Positions 7,635 to 15,989 of a stretch of 40,137 nt of DNA are shown in pieces. The stretch is from Clostridium sp. (GTDB lineage: Bacteria > Bacillota > Clostridia > Clostridiales > Clostridiaceae). The stretch's first letter is position 1; every line of letters begins with the position of its first letter. The stretch lies in NCBI GenBank assembly GCA_028692255.1, contig JAQUXS010000020.1, positions 1 to 40,137 of the forward strand. Direction: 5' to 3'. The position numbers were made by a program, and so were the translations under genes. Under the pieces are notes generated by a model. The model made no database searches. It saw only the letters and a list, made by a program, of their open reading frames with translations, and had not been told where the DNA came from.

Positions 7635-8771
7635 CCCTAGAGGCTGTATCAAAAAATTGTTGTTAATGTTTAGAAATCAAATATTGTGTCAAGTATTAAA
7701 AGGAAAATAGAAATTAAAGAAAGTAGTGATCCTTTTGATACAAGAAGATATCCATTTAAACAAGCTAAAAATTTACAAAAAAGCTGTGCTTAAAAGTTGT
7801 ATATATGACCGTAGGGAAATGAGCTGCTGCCCAAACTGTAAACATAGACACTATATAAAATATGGCAAATTCAACGAAATTCAGCGCTATAGATGCAAAA
7901 TATGTGGAAAAACTTTTTCAAATGCCACAGGCAGTCTATGGAGCTATTCCAAAAAAGATGCAGAAAAGTGGATGAAATTTCTTGAATTAATGTTAGAGAG
8001 AAAGTCACTGCGATACTGTGCAAAAGAATTGAAAATCAGTGTAATCACGGCATTTTACTGGAGACATAAAGTTCTACACGTTTTAGAACTGGATAAAATT
8101 CAGAAAAAATTATCAGGATATGTTCTCATGAGAAAAATCATATTAAAGGAAAATTTCAAAGGAAGCAGAAAAGTAACCACAAGTGAAAGAAAAGGTATAT
8201 GGATTGTAGGGTTAAAAGATGCCAAAGACTCTATGATAGTTAAACCAATATGTTATGGACAGTGGTTTATTAGGGCTTTTAAAGATAAAGTTGATGCTGA
8301 AATTGATAGAAAAAGCTATATGATTCCATACAATGGCAGATATCTTCGTGCAATTGGGAGAAATCATAATGAACAATATGTAGTAAAGAAAAATAAAAAA
8401 ATGTATAGAAATGTGGAAGAAAAAGAAAGGTATCATTTTTTTCTTAATTTAAGACCATGGCTCAGCTGTTTTCATGGAATAGCAACTAAATATTTAGACA
8501 GATATTTTAAATTTTTTATACTCTTTGATTCAAAGAAAAGCATAGATTATATGGATATGTTCCATTATTTAATGGGTACGAATAGATTTATTAGGACATC
8601 TGAAATACGAGGAGCACAATGAAAAAATATTAATTAATGCATAGCCAATAAAGGTTGATTTTCCTGCGTTACACTGCGGAAAACTTAAAAATTAAAACAG
8701 GGGAAAACACCCTAGCGGGTTAAAACATTAGGAGAATGAATAACAACAATTTTTTGATACAGTTACTAGGG
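7635..8771 (+). mobile_element. IS1595-like insertion sequence (about 1.1 kb)
   Basis: The ends are inverted repeats: 7644-7664 and 8742-8762 are identical over 21 bases when one is reversed (CTGTATC...TTGTTGTT), and the similarity continues outwards (CCCTAG at 7635-7640 and CTAGGG at 8766-8771). It contains one transposase-type gene on the plus strand and about 140 bases of non-coding sequence on the right, including a hairpin (TTTTCC-GC at 8659 against GCGGAAAA at 8676). No clean target duplication is visible outside either end, so it may be old, or the CCCTAG motif may be part of the target. TTGTTA at 7660-7665, on the inner side of the left end, could serve as a -35 box for the gene. Confidence 0.85.
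7726..8622 (+). CDS. IS1595-like transposase, catalytic residues apparently lost
   Basis: 298 residues from a GTG start (a TTG at 7735 is possible; the ribosome site is weak). The N-terminal part has a zinc ribbon (CPNC at ~35-38 and CKIC at ~56-59), then a helix-turn-helix segment (LRYCAKELKISVITAFYWRHKVL). The C-terminus WLSCFHGIATKYLDRYF matches the end of the HGVATKYL branch of the IS1595 family. Aligned by eye, GYVLMRKIILKENFKG (~132-147) falls where active relatives have a G-V-ADET-F---FKG pattern, so Asp-Glu is replaced by Arg-Lys. The region of the second Asp reads MIPYNGRYLRAI with no Asp. The frame is nevertheless intact. It may be a decaying copy or a DNA-binding protein that no longer cuts. 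The alignment is from memory of the family. Confidence 0.75.
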   Translation: MILLIQEDIHLNKLKIYKKAVLKSCIYDRREMSCCPNCKHRHYIKYGKFNEIQRYRCKICGKTFSNATGSLWSYSKKDAEKWMKFLELMLERKSLRYCAKELKISVITAFYWRHKVLHVLELDKIQKKLSGYVLMRKIILKENFKGSRKVTTSERKGIWIVGLKDAKDSMIVKPICYGQWFIRAFKDKVDAEIDRKSYMIPYNGRYLRAIGRNHNEQYVVKKNKKMYRNVEEKERYHFFLNLRPWLSCFHGIATKYLDRYFKFFILFDSKKSIDYMDMFHYLMGTNRFIRTSEIRGAQ

Positions 8772-8818
8772 TAGTGAAATGTTAAAATAGGGTGCTAATC
8801 AATACAATTTTTATAGTA

Positions 8819-10138
8819 TTAATGTGCTTTTCTATGTTTAATGCAGAGTGGAACTTCGTAACTTAACATAACTACCCATCCACCAAAGCAACTTAAAGCA
8901 ATACCTACAATACCAAGTTTAGGAGCTAATAAATATGAAAAAACAACTCGACCAACTATTTGCACAAAGGTAGACCTTAAGGTTACTTTTAAATCGCCCA
9001 TTCCTCTAAAGTATCCTTGTATGCCGTTGGTATAGCTTGGCATTAAATAGAAGAAAGCCATCATTTTAAGATATGTTACGCCGAGATTTACAACTTTTGA
9101 ATTGTCTGATACGAAAAGATGCATTATATGTGGAGATCCAAAATATACAGCAACTAAAAGAAAAAGCCAATATGCTGTTTCGATTTTAAGGCCTGACCAA
9201 AATCCGCCTTTTATACGATTATGTTTTTTGGCTCCTCTATTTTGAGCTAAGAATGTAGTCATGCCGCTGCTTATACTTTGCTGAGGAGTAAAAGCAAAAT
9301 CATCCACACGATTTACTGCGTTGAAGGTTGCAATTGACTCTATACCAAGGGGATTAACGGCACCTTGAACTAAAACTTTACCAACATAAAGGCATGTCTG
9401 CTGCATAGCTGTTACCCAGCTGTAATTAATAGTATCTTTTAAAAGTTTTCTATCTAAAATAAGCTCAGATTTTGAGAACCTAAGAATAGGAACCTTTATG
9501 TAAGCATATGAAATGCACAGTATGCTGGAAAAAAATTCAGCTGTAACAGTGGCAAGAGCTGAACCAGGGACACCCATTTTAAGTAAAACTACAAAAATTA
9601 TGTCCATTGCTACATTTAAAACTGAAGAAATAATTAAAAATATTAATGGTATTTTTGAATCACCAATACTTCTAAGAGTTGAGGCGTAAACATTATATAA
9701 AAAGGTGAATATCATTCCTAAAAATATTATTCGTAGATAAATTGAAGCATCAGGAAGTATTGATTTAGGAGTTCTTATTAACTTTAAAAAAGGAACAGTC
9801 ATGATTATACAAAATACAATTAAAATTACAGTAAAAATAAAACCTGCTATCATTGTTGTAGAGACTTCACGTTTAAATTTTTTCATGTCCTTTTCACCGA
9901 AAAATTCACTCATTAAAACAGATGCTCCCATGCATATGCCAATTAAAAAAAACATTACTATGTTCATAATTGGGTTAGCAGTACCAACTGCTGCTAGTGC
10001 TTTTGTGCCAACGAAACGTCCAACTATAATGGAATCTGCTGCGTTGTAAGTTAGCTGAAAAAAATTGCCAAGTATTAATGGCATTGCAAAACTAATTAAA
10101 TGTTTAGGAATATTTCCTTTTGTCATATCTGTTATCAA
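8819..10138 (-). CDS. MATE family multidrug/Na+ antiporter
   Basis: A 12-helix inner-membrane exporter of the MATE superfamily (DinF/NorM-like branch), using ion gradients to expel organic cations or other small molecules; the substrate cannot be read from sequence. The first MatE repeat (PKHLISFAMPLILGNFFQLTYNAADSIIVGRFVGTKALAAVG) and the second repeat (INYSWVTAMQQTCLYVGKVLVQGAVNPLG) are both complete, about 440 residues in all. Start: a TTG at 10138 is placed 6 bases after GGTGAT of GGATGGTGAT (complement of 10145-10154); the ATG at 10126 would be ~20 bases from it, and the ATG at 10210 has no ribosome site. It is divergent from the tetR gene at 10352 and downstream of the IS. Confidence 0.9.
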   Translation of the reverse strand: MITDMTKGNIPKHLISFAMPLILGNFFQLTYNAADSIIVGRFVGTKALAAVGTANPIMNIVMFFLIGICMGASVLMSEFFGEKDMKKFKREVSTTMIAGFIFTVILIVFCIIMTVPFLKLIRTPKSILPDASIYLRIIFLGMIFTFLYNVYASTLRSIGDSKIPLIFLIISSVLNVAMDIIFVVLLKMGVPGSALATVTAEFFSSILCISYAYIKVPILRFSKSELILDRKLLKDTINYSWVTAMQQTCLYVGKVLVQGAVNPLGIESIATFNAVNRVDDFAFTPQQSISSGMTTFLAQNRGAKKHNRIKGGFWSGLKIETAYWLFLLVAVYFGSPHIMHLFVSDNSKVVNLGVTYLKMMAFFYLMPSYTNGIQGYFRGMGDLKVTLRSTFVQIVGRVVFSYLLAPKLGIVGIALSCFGGWVVMLSYEVPLCIKHRKAH

Positions 10139-10278
10139 TGTAAAATCACCATCCAGTTTACTAAATAAAATTGTATAATGTAAAATAATATCTTTTGAAA
10201 ACGTGAACAATTATAATTATATAATATATTATACAACTAAAAATAATAAACTTCTTCTAAAATATTTACTAAATTGTA

Positions 10279-10304
10279 TTGACATATTTAAATGAATGTA
10301 TAAT
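10279..10304 (+). promoter_or_regulatory. Promoter region of tetR (efflux unit)
   Basis: A perfect TTGACA (10279-10284) and a perfect TATAAT (10299-10304) are present but only 14 bases apart, shorter than sigma-A promoters tolerate. Either an imperfect -10 further on is used (TAATAT, 10304-10309, 19-base spacer) or the spacing makes the promoter regulator-dependent. The TetR-type operator at 10313 lies over the expected start of transcription. Confidence 0.4.
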
Positions 10305-10312
10305 AATATAAG

Positions 10313-10328
10313 TACCGACCGAGTGGTA
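10313..10328. promoter_or_regulatory. TetR-type operator 1 (upstream of tetR)
   Basis: TACCGACCGAGTGGTA is an imperfect palindrome with outer TACC/GGTA. Read on the other strand, the site before the MFS gene (10995-11010) gives TACCGACTGGTTGGTC; the two share ACCGAC-N-G-N2-TGGT. Both resemble degenerate forms of ACCGACCGGTCGGT, a typical TetR-family operator. It lies just after the -10 region, so a bound repressor would block its own gene. Confidence 0.6.
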
Positions 10329-10351
10329 GTATAATTTTGGAGGATTAAAAA

Positions 10352-10969
10352 ATGGATAAGGATATAAAAGATAATGTACCTACAAAAATTAGGATATTAA
10401 AGGCTGCAGAGGAGATTTTTGCGCAGAAGGGTTATGACGGATCAAGTGTTAATGAAATAGCTAAAAAGGCACAAATAAGCAAAACTCAGGTTTTTTATTA
10501 TTTTAATAATAAGCGTGAATTATTTAATGGACTTATAGAGTATAGCATAAAAAGTGGATTGGAAAAGAAAACTAATTTGTGGAAAAATATTAACCCAAAA
10601 TCAAGTAAGGAGAAAGTTGAGCTTTTTGGTTCAGTTTTAAAATATGTTACTGATAATAAAAAAAATATTATAAGAATTGGGCTTACAGAATCATTTAAAG
10701 ATAATACAGAGGATATTCCAATTTTTAAACTCCTTGATCCTATATTTAAAGATTCTATCGATAAATTGAGAGATACTGAATCAAATATAATAGGCAGTAA
10801 AGAAAATACAAAATTTAATGTGAATATGCTTTTCTTTGCTATGATGCCATTGTATACATTTGCTATTTTAAATGATAAATTTTGTGATTATTATAATGTA
10901 GATAGTGAAGAAACAAAAGAAATTTTTAAAGAAGCATTTGAAATGTCCTTAAAATACATAATAGGTTAA
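10352..10969 (+). CDS. TetR family transcriptional repressor of adjacent MFS pump
   Basis: A 205-residue TetR-type regulator. The N-terminal helix-turn-helix is clear (residues ~10-56: TKIRILKAAEEIFAQKGYDGSSVNEIAKKAQISKTQVFYYFNNKRELF); the C-terminal ligand-binding half is divergent, as usual. The ribosome site GGAGG (10339-10343) is 8 bases before the ATG. The MFS gene follows after 65 bases, and similar palindromes lie before both genes, so autoregulation plus control of the pump is the simple reading. The divergent MATE gene could also be affected through the shared intergenic region, but no second site is seen near it. The inducer is unknown. Confidence 0.88.
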   Translation: MDKDIKDNVPTKIRILKAAEEIFAQKGYDGSSVNEIAKKAQISKTQVFYYFNNKRELFNGLIEYSIKSGLEKKTNLWKNINPKSSKEKVELFGSVLKYVTDNKKNIIRIGLTESFKDNTEDIPIFKLLDPIFKDSIDKLRDTESNIIGSKENTKFNVNMLFFAMMPLYTFAILNDKFCDYYNVDSEETKEIFKEAFEMSLKYIIG

Positions 10970-10994
10970 ATGCCTATTTTTTTTCACAGTAACA

Positions 10995-11010
10995 GACCAA
11001 CCAGTCGGTA
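10995..11010. promoter_or_regulatory. TetR-type operator 2 (upstream of MFS gene)
   Basis: GACCAACCAGTCGGTA lies 25 bases before the MFS start codon and matches the operator before tetR when read on the opposite strand (ACCGAC-N-G-N2-TGGT). No clear promoter is seen in the 65-base gap, so it may act as a roadblock or cover an unrecognised promoter. Confidence 0.6.
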
Positions 11011-11034
11011 TCTTAGAAAGAGGGTGGCATTATA

Positions 11035-13656
11035 ATGAATAATAATAAGAAAATTTTAGGTTTTATTGCAATTGCAATAGCAGCATTTCTTGGCGTACTT
11101 GATAGTACTATTGTAAATATTGCATTGCCAACAATAACAAACTATTTTAATGTATCGGTAAATGATGCAAGCTGGATAAGTACAATTTATGTCCTTGCAA
11201 TGTCGATTTTTATGATAACTGCTTCAAAACTTGCAGATCAGTTTGGAAGGAAAAAACTTATGCTTATAGGAATTTCTCTATTTGCAGTAGGATCAATCCT
11301 TTGCAGCATTTCTAATTCTCTTATTTTTCTTATAGCAATACGATTTATGCAGGGAATTGGAGGAGCAATTGTAACTCCTATAGTTCTTCCAATGGGAATT
11401 GAGATATTTGGAAAAGAAAAAGCTAAGGTCGTTGTGGCATCTGCAGGAGCAATTGTAGCTTGTGCAGCAGCAAGTGGACCACCACTTGGAGGGATTTTAA
11501 TAGAGTATATAAATTGGCGTGCAGTTTTCTTTGTAAATGTGCCATTTTGTATAGTAGCTTTTATTTTAACAGTGCTCTTTATAGAGGAATCCTATGACAG
11601 TACAGTTTCGAAAAAGATTGATGCATTAGGAATAATTTTTTTAACCATAAGTCTTTTCTGTCTTGTGTTTCCATTACTTAAAGGAAGAGATTATGGATGG
11701 GGTTCTTTTATTATAATATCCATGTTTATAATTTCAGCAGTTTCTCTTATAATTTTTCTTTTTATAGAACATAAAAGTAAAGAACCAATGATAGAACTTT
11801 CATTGTTTAAAGAAATGACCTTTACTACTTCTAGTATATGTTATATGATACTTGGGTTTAGCACCATGTGTCCTCTTCTTATATTTAATTATTTCCTTCA
11901 AAATGTTTTGAATTATGGCACTTTAGAATCAGCGCTTATTATTATGTCTGTATCTGTTACAGGTGTTATATCTATACCCTTAGGAACTTTGCTTGCCAAT
12001 AAAATCAATGCAAAATTTATTAATTTTTTAGGAGTATTTATATTTGGTATTGGAATACTTCTCCTTTCAAGAGTTACAGTTTATACAGTAAAATTACAAA
12101 TGATATTGGATTTAGTAACATGCGGTCTGGGCCTTGGATTTTCTGTTCAGTTGTTATCCACTTCTATTAAGTATCTCCCAAAAGAGAAAAGTGGAATAGG
12201 TTCAGGGATTATAAATGCTTTTAGACAGATTGGAACCTGTGTGGGAATAGCAATTATGGTTAGTGTATTGGATACTAATGTTTCTAATGCAAAAAACAAT
12301 ATAAAAGTTGAGGCTGTGTCTCAAATAGAAAATCAGAAGGATATTATTTATCCAGTAAGACAAAAATTGATTAACATAGTTAACAATTCCGATGAAAATA
12401 GTAGTATGTCTTCAAAAACTATTGAAAATGAACTAAAAACTGTTCTTGAAAATAATGAAAAAATGCTTTCAACAGCTGATGGAAGACCTAAAAAGGATAG
12501 TTCTCTTGCAAAACTTTACGATGGAACAGGGGCAATAAGTGGTGGCATAAAAAAAGTAGATGATGGACAAAACAAACTGGGAAGTGGAATTAATAATATG
12601 AATTCAGGTCTTGATAAACTCAATAGTGGAAGTGGTACGCTGATTGCGGGATTTTCGAATTTAAATAATGGAATTACAAAAGTAGCTTCAGGTGCGCAAA
12701 AGCTTAGTGATTCTGGAAAAAATCTAACTACATTTTCAAATGGACTTAATACACTAAATGGCGGTATGCAAAAATTCTTAATTCAATTTTCAAGTAGCAG
12801 TGGGCAAAACCCAACATTATGTGATGGTATAGATGGAATATCAAATGGAGCAAGCAGCATTACAAGTGGTATAGATAAGTATACTATGGCAGTGGATACA
12901 ACATTGTTCACTATTATTAAAAATGATCCAGCGTCTTCTAAAATGCTTTTAGTGTATAAAAATCAGCTTGATCAGTGCAAAGCAGAGGCAGGAACTAGTA
13001 ATAATCCGAAGGTTCAGATGCTAACGAATCTTGTTGAAGTATATACTGCAGCTAATGACCCTGCAGTTTCAAGTGTTGATGAATTTCAAAAAAGATTGTA
13101 TGCTAGCAGTAATGTAGTAAGTTCAGGCAATGCATTAAAAGATGGAGCTAGTAAACTTTCACAAGTATCTTCAAAAGTTCAGGGACAATTTCAAGATGGT
13201 GGAGCACTTAAAAATGCTGCTCAAAATCTTGCACAAGGAACTAGTAAGCTTGCAAGTGCAGGTTCCAATCTTGTTATGTTTCAAGATGGTGTAGGAAAGC
13301 TTTCAGACTCTATTTCAAAAATTAATGATGGGTCACAAAAATTATATAATGGATTTGTTAAAGTTCAAGGCGGAATTTCAAGTGCTAAAACTGGAAGCGA
13401 TAAGCTAAAGGATGGTTCTGAGAAGCTTTTGTCAGGAACTAATATTTTAAGCAGCAATAGTGGTAAAATTGTTCAGGGGGTTGGGCTTTTAGGACAAAAA
13501 GAAGCTATATTAAATGTTACTAATAAAATAAAGGATGATAAAAACACACAAATATCAGATGCTTTTAAAAATACATTTGTATTTGCAGCAATTATAACTA
13601 TGATTTCATCTGTTCTGGGACTTTTCACAGATAAGAAGATTGTGAAAGATAAATAG
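11035..13656 (+). CDS. DHA2-type MFS efflux pump with large extracytoplasmic insert
   Basis: 873 residues, far longer than the ~480-520 usual for 14-helix DHA2 drug exporters. Residues ~1-415 carry thirteen helices with family motifs (LDSTIVNIALPTI in helix 1, ADQFGRKKLMLIG loop, ASGPPLGGILIEYINWRAVF). Residues ~416-840 form a polar, Ser/Gly/Asn-rich domain with repeated leucine-glycine spacing (GSGINNMNSGLDKLNSGSGT, DGASKLSQVSSKVQGQF, DGSQKLYNGFVKVQGGI), a pattern like the extracellular helical domain of YhgE/Pip proteins. A last helix (~843-863, FVFAAIITMISSVLGLF) closes the fold, so the insert sits outside between helices 13 and 14. It follows tetR with its own operator and ribosome site (GAGGGTGG). 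Proton-driven efflux is expected; substrate unknown. Confidence 0.87.
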   Translation: MNNNKKILGFIAIAIAAFLGVLDSTIVNIALPTITNYFNVSVNDASWISTIYVLAMSIFMITASKLADQFGRKKLMLIGISLFAVGSILCSISNSLIFLIAIRFMQGIGGAIVTPIVLPMGIEIFGKEKAKVVVASAGAIVACAAASGPPLGGILIEYINWRAVFFVNVPFCIVAFILTVLFIEESYDSTVSKKIDALGIIFLTISLFCLVFPLLKGRDYGWGSFIIISMFIISAVSLIIFLFIEHKSKEPMIELSLFKEMTFTTSSICYMILGFSTMCPLLIFNYFLQNVLNYGTLESALIIMSVSVTGVISIPLGTLLANKINAKFINFLGVFIFGIGILLLSRVTVYTVKLQMILDLVTCGLGLGFSVQLLSTSIKYLPKEKSGIGSGIINAFRQIGTCVGIAIMVSVLDTNVSNAKNNIKVEAVSQIENQKDIIYPVRQKLINIVNNSDENSSMSSKTIENELKTVLENNEKMLSTADGRPKKDSSLAKLYDGTGAISGGIKKVDDGQNKLGSGINNMNSGLDKLNSGSGTLIAGFSNLNNGITKVASGAQKLSDSGKNLTTFSNGLNTLNGGMQKFLIQFSSSSGQNPTLCDGIDGISNGASSITSGIDKYTMAVDTTLFTIIKNDPASSKMLLVYKNQLDQCKAEAGTSNNPKVQMLTNLVEVYTAANDPAVSSVDEFQKRLYASSNVVSSGNALKDGASKLSQVSSKVQGQFQDGGALKNAAQNLAQGTSKLASAGSNLVMFQDGVGKLSDSISKINDGSQKLYNGFVKVQGGISSAKTGSDKLKDGSEKLLSGTNILSSNSGKIVQGVGLLGQKEAILNVTNKIKDDKNTQISDAFKNTFVFAAIITMISSVLGLFTDKKIVKDK

Positions 13657-13672
13657 ATATTTATATAAAAGT

Positions 13673-13718
13673 GGCTGCGGCATTAACATGAAAAAATGTT
13701 AGTGACACAGTCTTTTTT
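13673..13718 (+). terminator. Intrinsic terminator of tetR-MFS operon
   Basis: A 17-base stem with wobble pairs and one or two mismatches (13673-13689 with 13696-13712) and a 6-base loop ends in TTTTTT (13713-13718). It lies between convergent genes. Confidence 0.85.
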
Positions 13719-13730
13719 AGACATAATGTA

Positions 13731-14942
13731 TTACTTTTGTTTATAGTAAGTTCCAGCAAAAACTAAAAATAATAATATTAAATTCCAAAATGAACCTTTT
13801 AATATTAAAAAAATGAAGGCTAGTATAAGTAGTGATATTGCAATTCTAAGATTTATATTTTTAAGTAGTTTAAAACCTGTAATTAGGCCTATTAATGCAT
13901 TGGAAAGGAAAAATATATTGGCTGAAGTAACAATAGTATCTATAGTTAGGAGATTTAAATAAACTAAAAAGTATATAAAGCAGTGTACTGAAAAATAAAA
14001 TATAAGAACAGCAATAGGACTTCCATTTTTGTTTAGATGACATAAAAAGTGTGGAAGCTTTTTATTTTTGGCTCTTGAAGCATTCATGCGGGAAACTCCA
14101 CCTAATACCATAAGGCAGGTGCATATACATAAACATAGTGCTATTATGCTTATTAATGGAGAAGCGAATGATCTAAATAAAGGAACCATAATTCCTACTA
14201 TACTGTGATTCTTTGAGGGTATACTTTGAAGTGCAACACTGCAAAGCATATACAGGCTTATTATAATGATTAAGCTTAAATTCATTGCCCTTGAGAGGGT
14301 TTCTTTAGGATTTTTAATATCTTCAATATAATTTCCAACTACTTCCCAGCCTATAATTGCCCAAAACAAAAGTAAAAGAGTATGATTAAATTTAGGAAAA
14401 TTAAAGCTGCTGTGAGCTAATAGTTGGATACTTTTAGATGAAAATATAGTGTAAAGACTGCCTAAAAATAGTAATATAGATGTTATAGCAGTTATTATAA
14501 ATGTGAATTTTGTCAGAGTATTTATGCCAAAAGCTAGAATTGATATACATATAATTTCAAGTATTATAGAGATTAGAGATATATTTATAGATGAAAACAC
14601 ACTGAAATTTTTAATAAAGCTAGAGGCAGTAAGCATTACGGCAGTTGGACCGAAAAATACAGCAGAAGATAGAAAGTTTGAAGTTAATTCACGCCAAAAG
14701 CTGCCTAAGGTATCACCAACTTTAAGGGCAATTCCTTCATTTCCGGGACTTTCTATACTTAAGAACATAAATACATATGCAAAAACTATGCCTAGAACCA
14801 TTATAATAGACCAGGCAAGTACAGCCCAATTCCCTATAAGTTTAAAAGCTAGTGGGGGAAGCAGTACTATTCCAGATCCTAATATTGACCCAGTTATAAG
14901 ACCAGAAAGTGCTAGTGTGCCGATATTTTTATTGCTATCCAT
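13731..14942 (-). CDS. APC superfamily amino acid permease (YjeH-like)
   Basis: A 403-residue, about 12-helix membrane transporter. The GSILGSGIVLLPP motif near the start (~residues 17-29) is the substrate-binding G-x-G-I segment of the amino acid-polyamine-organocation superfamily; the short length and overall layout are closest to the YjeH group, in which E. coli YjeH exports methionine and branched-chain amino acids. Start chosen at 14942, with AAGGATGG 8 bases upstream, rather than the ATG at 14984. A LysR gene is divergent across a 137-base gap, the classic arrangement of an exporter with its own regulator. The substrate is inferred only as an amino acid. Confidence 0.82.
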   Translation of the reverse strand: MDSNKNIGTLALSGLITGSILGSGIVLLPPLAFKLIGNWAVLAWSIIMVLGIVFAYVFMFLSIESPGNEGIALKVGDTLGSFWRELTSNFLSSAVFFGPTAVMLTASSFIKNFSVFSSINISLISIILEIICISILAFGINTLTKFTFIITAITSILLFLGSLYTIFSSKSIQLLAHSSFNFPKFNHTLLLLFWAIIGWEVVGNYIEDIKNPKETLSRAMNLSLIIIISLYMLCSVALQSIPSKNHSIVGIMVPLFRSFASPLISIIALCLCICTCLMVLGGVSRMNASRAKNKKLPHFLCHLNKNGSPIAVLIFYFSVHCFIYFLVYLNLLTIDTIVTSANIFFLSNALIGLITGFKLLKNINLRIAISLLILAFIFLILKGSFWNLILLFLVFAGTYYKQK

Positions 14943-15079
14943 TGAAGTAACCATCCTTTTTATAATTTTCATAGTAACTTGCAAGTCCCATAAAATTATA
15001 TTAACATAATATTATTAATTAATAAAATTGAATTATTTAAATTTTGTATTCGAAAAAATTGAATTGTAAGGAGGTAACT

Positions 15080-15967
15080 ATGGAACTTAAAAATTTAAGT
15101 AGTTTTTGCAGAGTTGCTAAATTGGGAAGTTTTTGCAAGGCAGCTGAGGAATTAGGATATGCACAGTCTACAATTACAACGCAAATTCAAGTTTTAGAAG
15201 GTGAGCTTGGAACAAAACTTTTCGAAAGAGTTGGAAGGCAGGTAAAGTTAACAGAAAAGGGAGTTATTTTATTAAAATATGCTCAAAATATATTGCGGCT
15301 TTCAGAGCAGGCTGTAGAGGAAGTTGTAGACGATGATACACCAAGAGGGGTTTTAAGAATAGGAATTGTAGAATCCATCTGCATAATTAGAATACCAAAG
15401 GTGCTTAATTATTATCACGAAAAATATCCAAAGGTGGAGATTATAATTAAAATAGGTGTGTGTTCCGATTTAAGAAGCATGCTTAAAAACAATGAAATTG
15501 ATTTTATGTTTATTTTGGACAATCCCATAGAAGATGATGATTTCATTTTGTGTATGGCTTTTAATGAGCCTATGATGTTTTTAGCTTCACAGAAAAATAA
15601 ATTATGTGGCAAGGATAAAATAACTATAGAGGACATTAAAAATGAACCGCTTATTCTTACAGAGCCAGGATGCAGCTATCGAAATATATTTGAATCCATG
15701 TTCTATAAAGAGGGACTGAAGCCTAATGTGGCACTTGAGGTAGGAAGTATTGAGGCAATAAAGACTTTTACTATTAGCAATTTAGGCATTACACTGCTTC
15801 CTGTTATGACAGTAAAAAAAGAACTTAAAAGCGGCAAATTAGTTCAGCTGAATTTAGATACTGAAGAATTTAATCTAATGACTCAGGTATTTTATCATAA
15901 AAGTAAATGGTTAAATTCCACTATGAAGTCCTTTATAGCTTCTTTAAAAGAAAAGTTTTTGGATTAA
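15080..15967 (+). CDS. LysR family transcriptional regulator
   Basis: 295 residues, normal for the family. The N-terminal winged helix (residues ~1-62: MELKNLSSFCRVAKLGSFCKAAEELGYAQSTITTQIQVLEGELGTKLFERVGRQVKLTEKG) is followed by a periplasmic-binding-fold effector domain (~88-290, GVLRIGIVESICIIRIPKVL). The start is fixed by AAGGAGGT (15068-15075) 4 bases before the ATG; an ATG at 15044 in frame has no ribosome site. It is divergent from the APC permease, which is its probable target, but no T-N11-A site can be picked out with confidence in the AT-rich gap. Confidence 0.9.
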   Translation: MELKNLSSFCRVAKLGSFCKAAEELGYAQSTITTQIQVLEGELGTKLFERVGRQVKLTEKGVILLKYAQNILRLSEQAVEEVVDDDTPRGVLRIGIVESICIIRIPKVLNYYHEKYPKVEIIIKIGVCSDLRSMLKNNEIDFMFILDNPIEDDDFILCMAFNEPMMFLASQKNKLCGKDKITIEDIKNEPLILTEPGCSYRNIFESMFYKEGLKPNVALEVGSIEAIKTFTISNLGITLLPVMTVKKELKSGKLVQLNLDTEEFNLMTQVFYHKSKWLNSTMKSFIASLKEKFLD

Positions 15968-15989
15968 ATAGTGGACTATTAAATAAAGT

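Noticed and set aside
7618-8786. Clean target-site duplication flanking the IS
   Set aside because: Direct comparison of 6-9 bases outside either possible border shows no convincing repeat; the CCCTAG/CTAGGG similarity is inverted, not direct.
10279-10304. TTGACA and TATAAT before tetR as a normal sigma-A promoter
   Set aside because: Both boxes are perfect but only 14 bases apart, outside the working range. Listed only as a promoter region with reduced confidence.
14503-15009. Plus-strand open frame of 168 codons opposite the APC permease
   Set aside because: It is antisense to a clear membrane transporter and runs into the divergent promoter region; no start signals.
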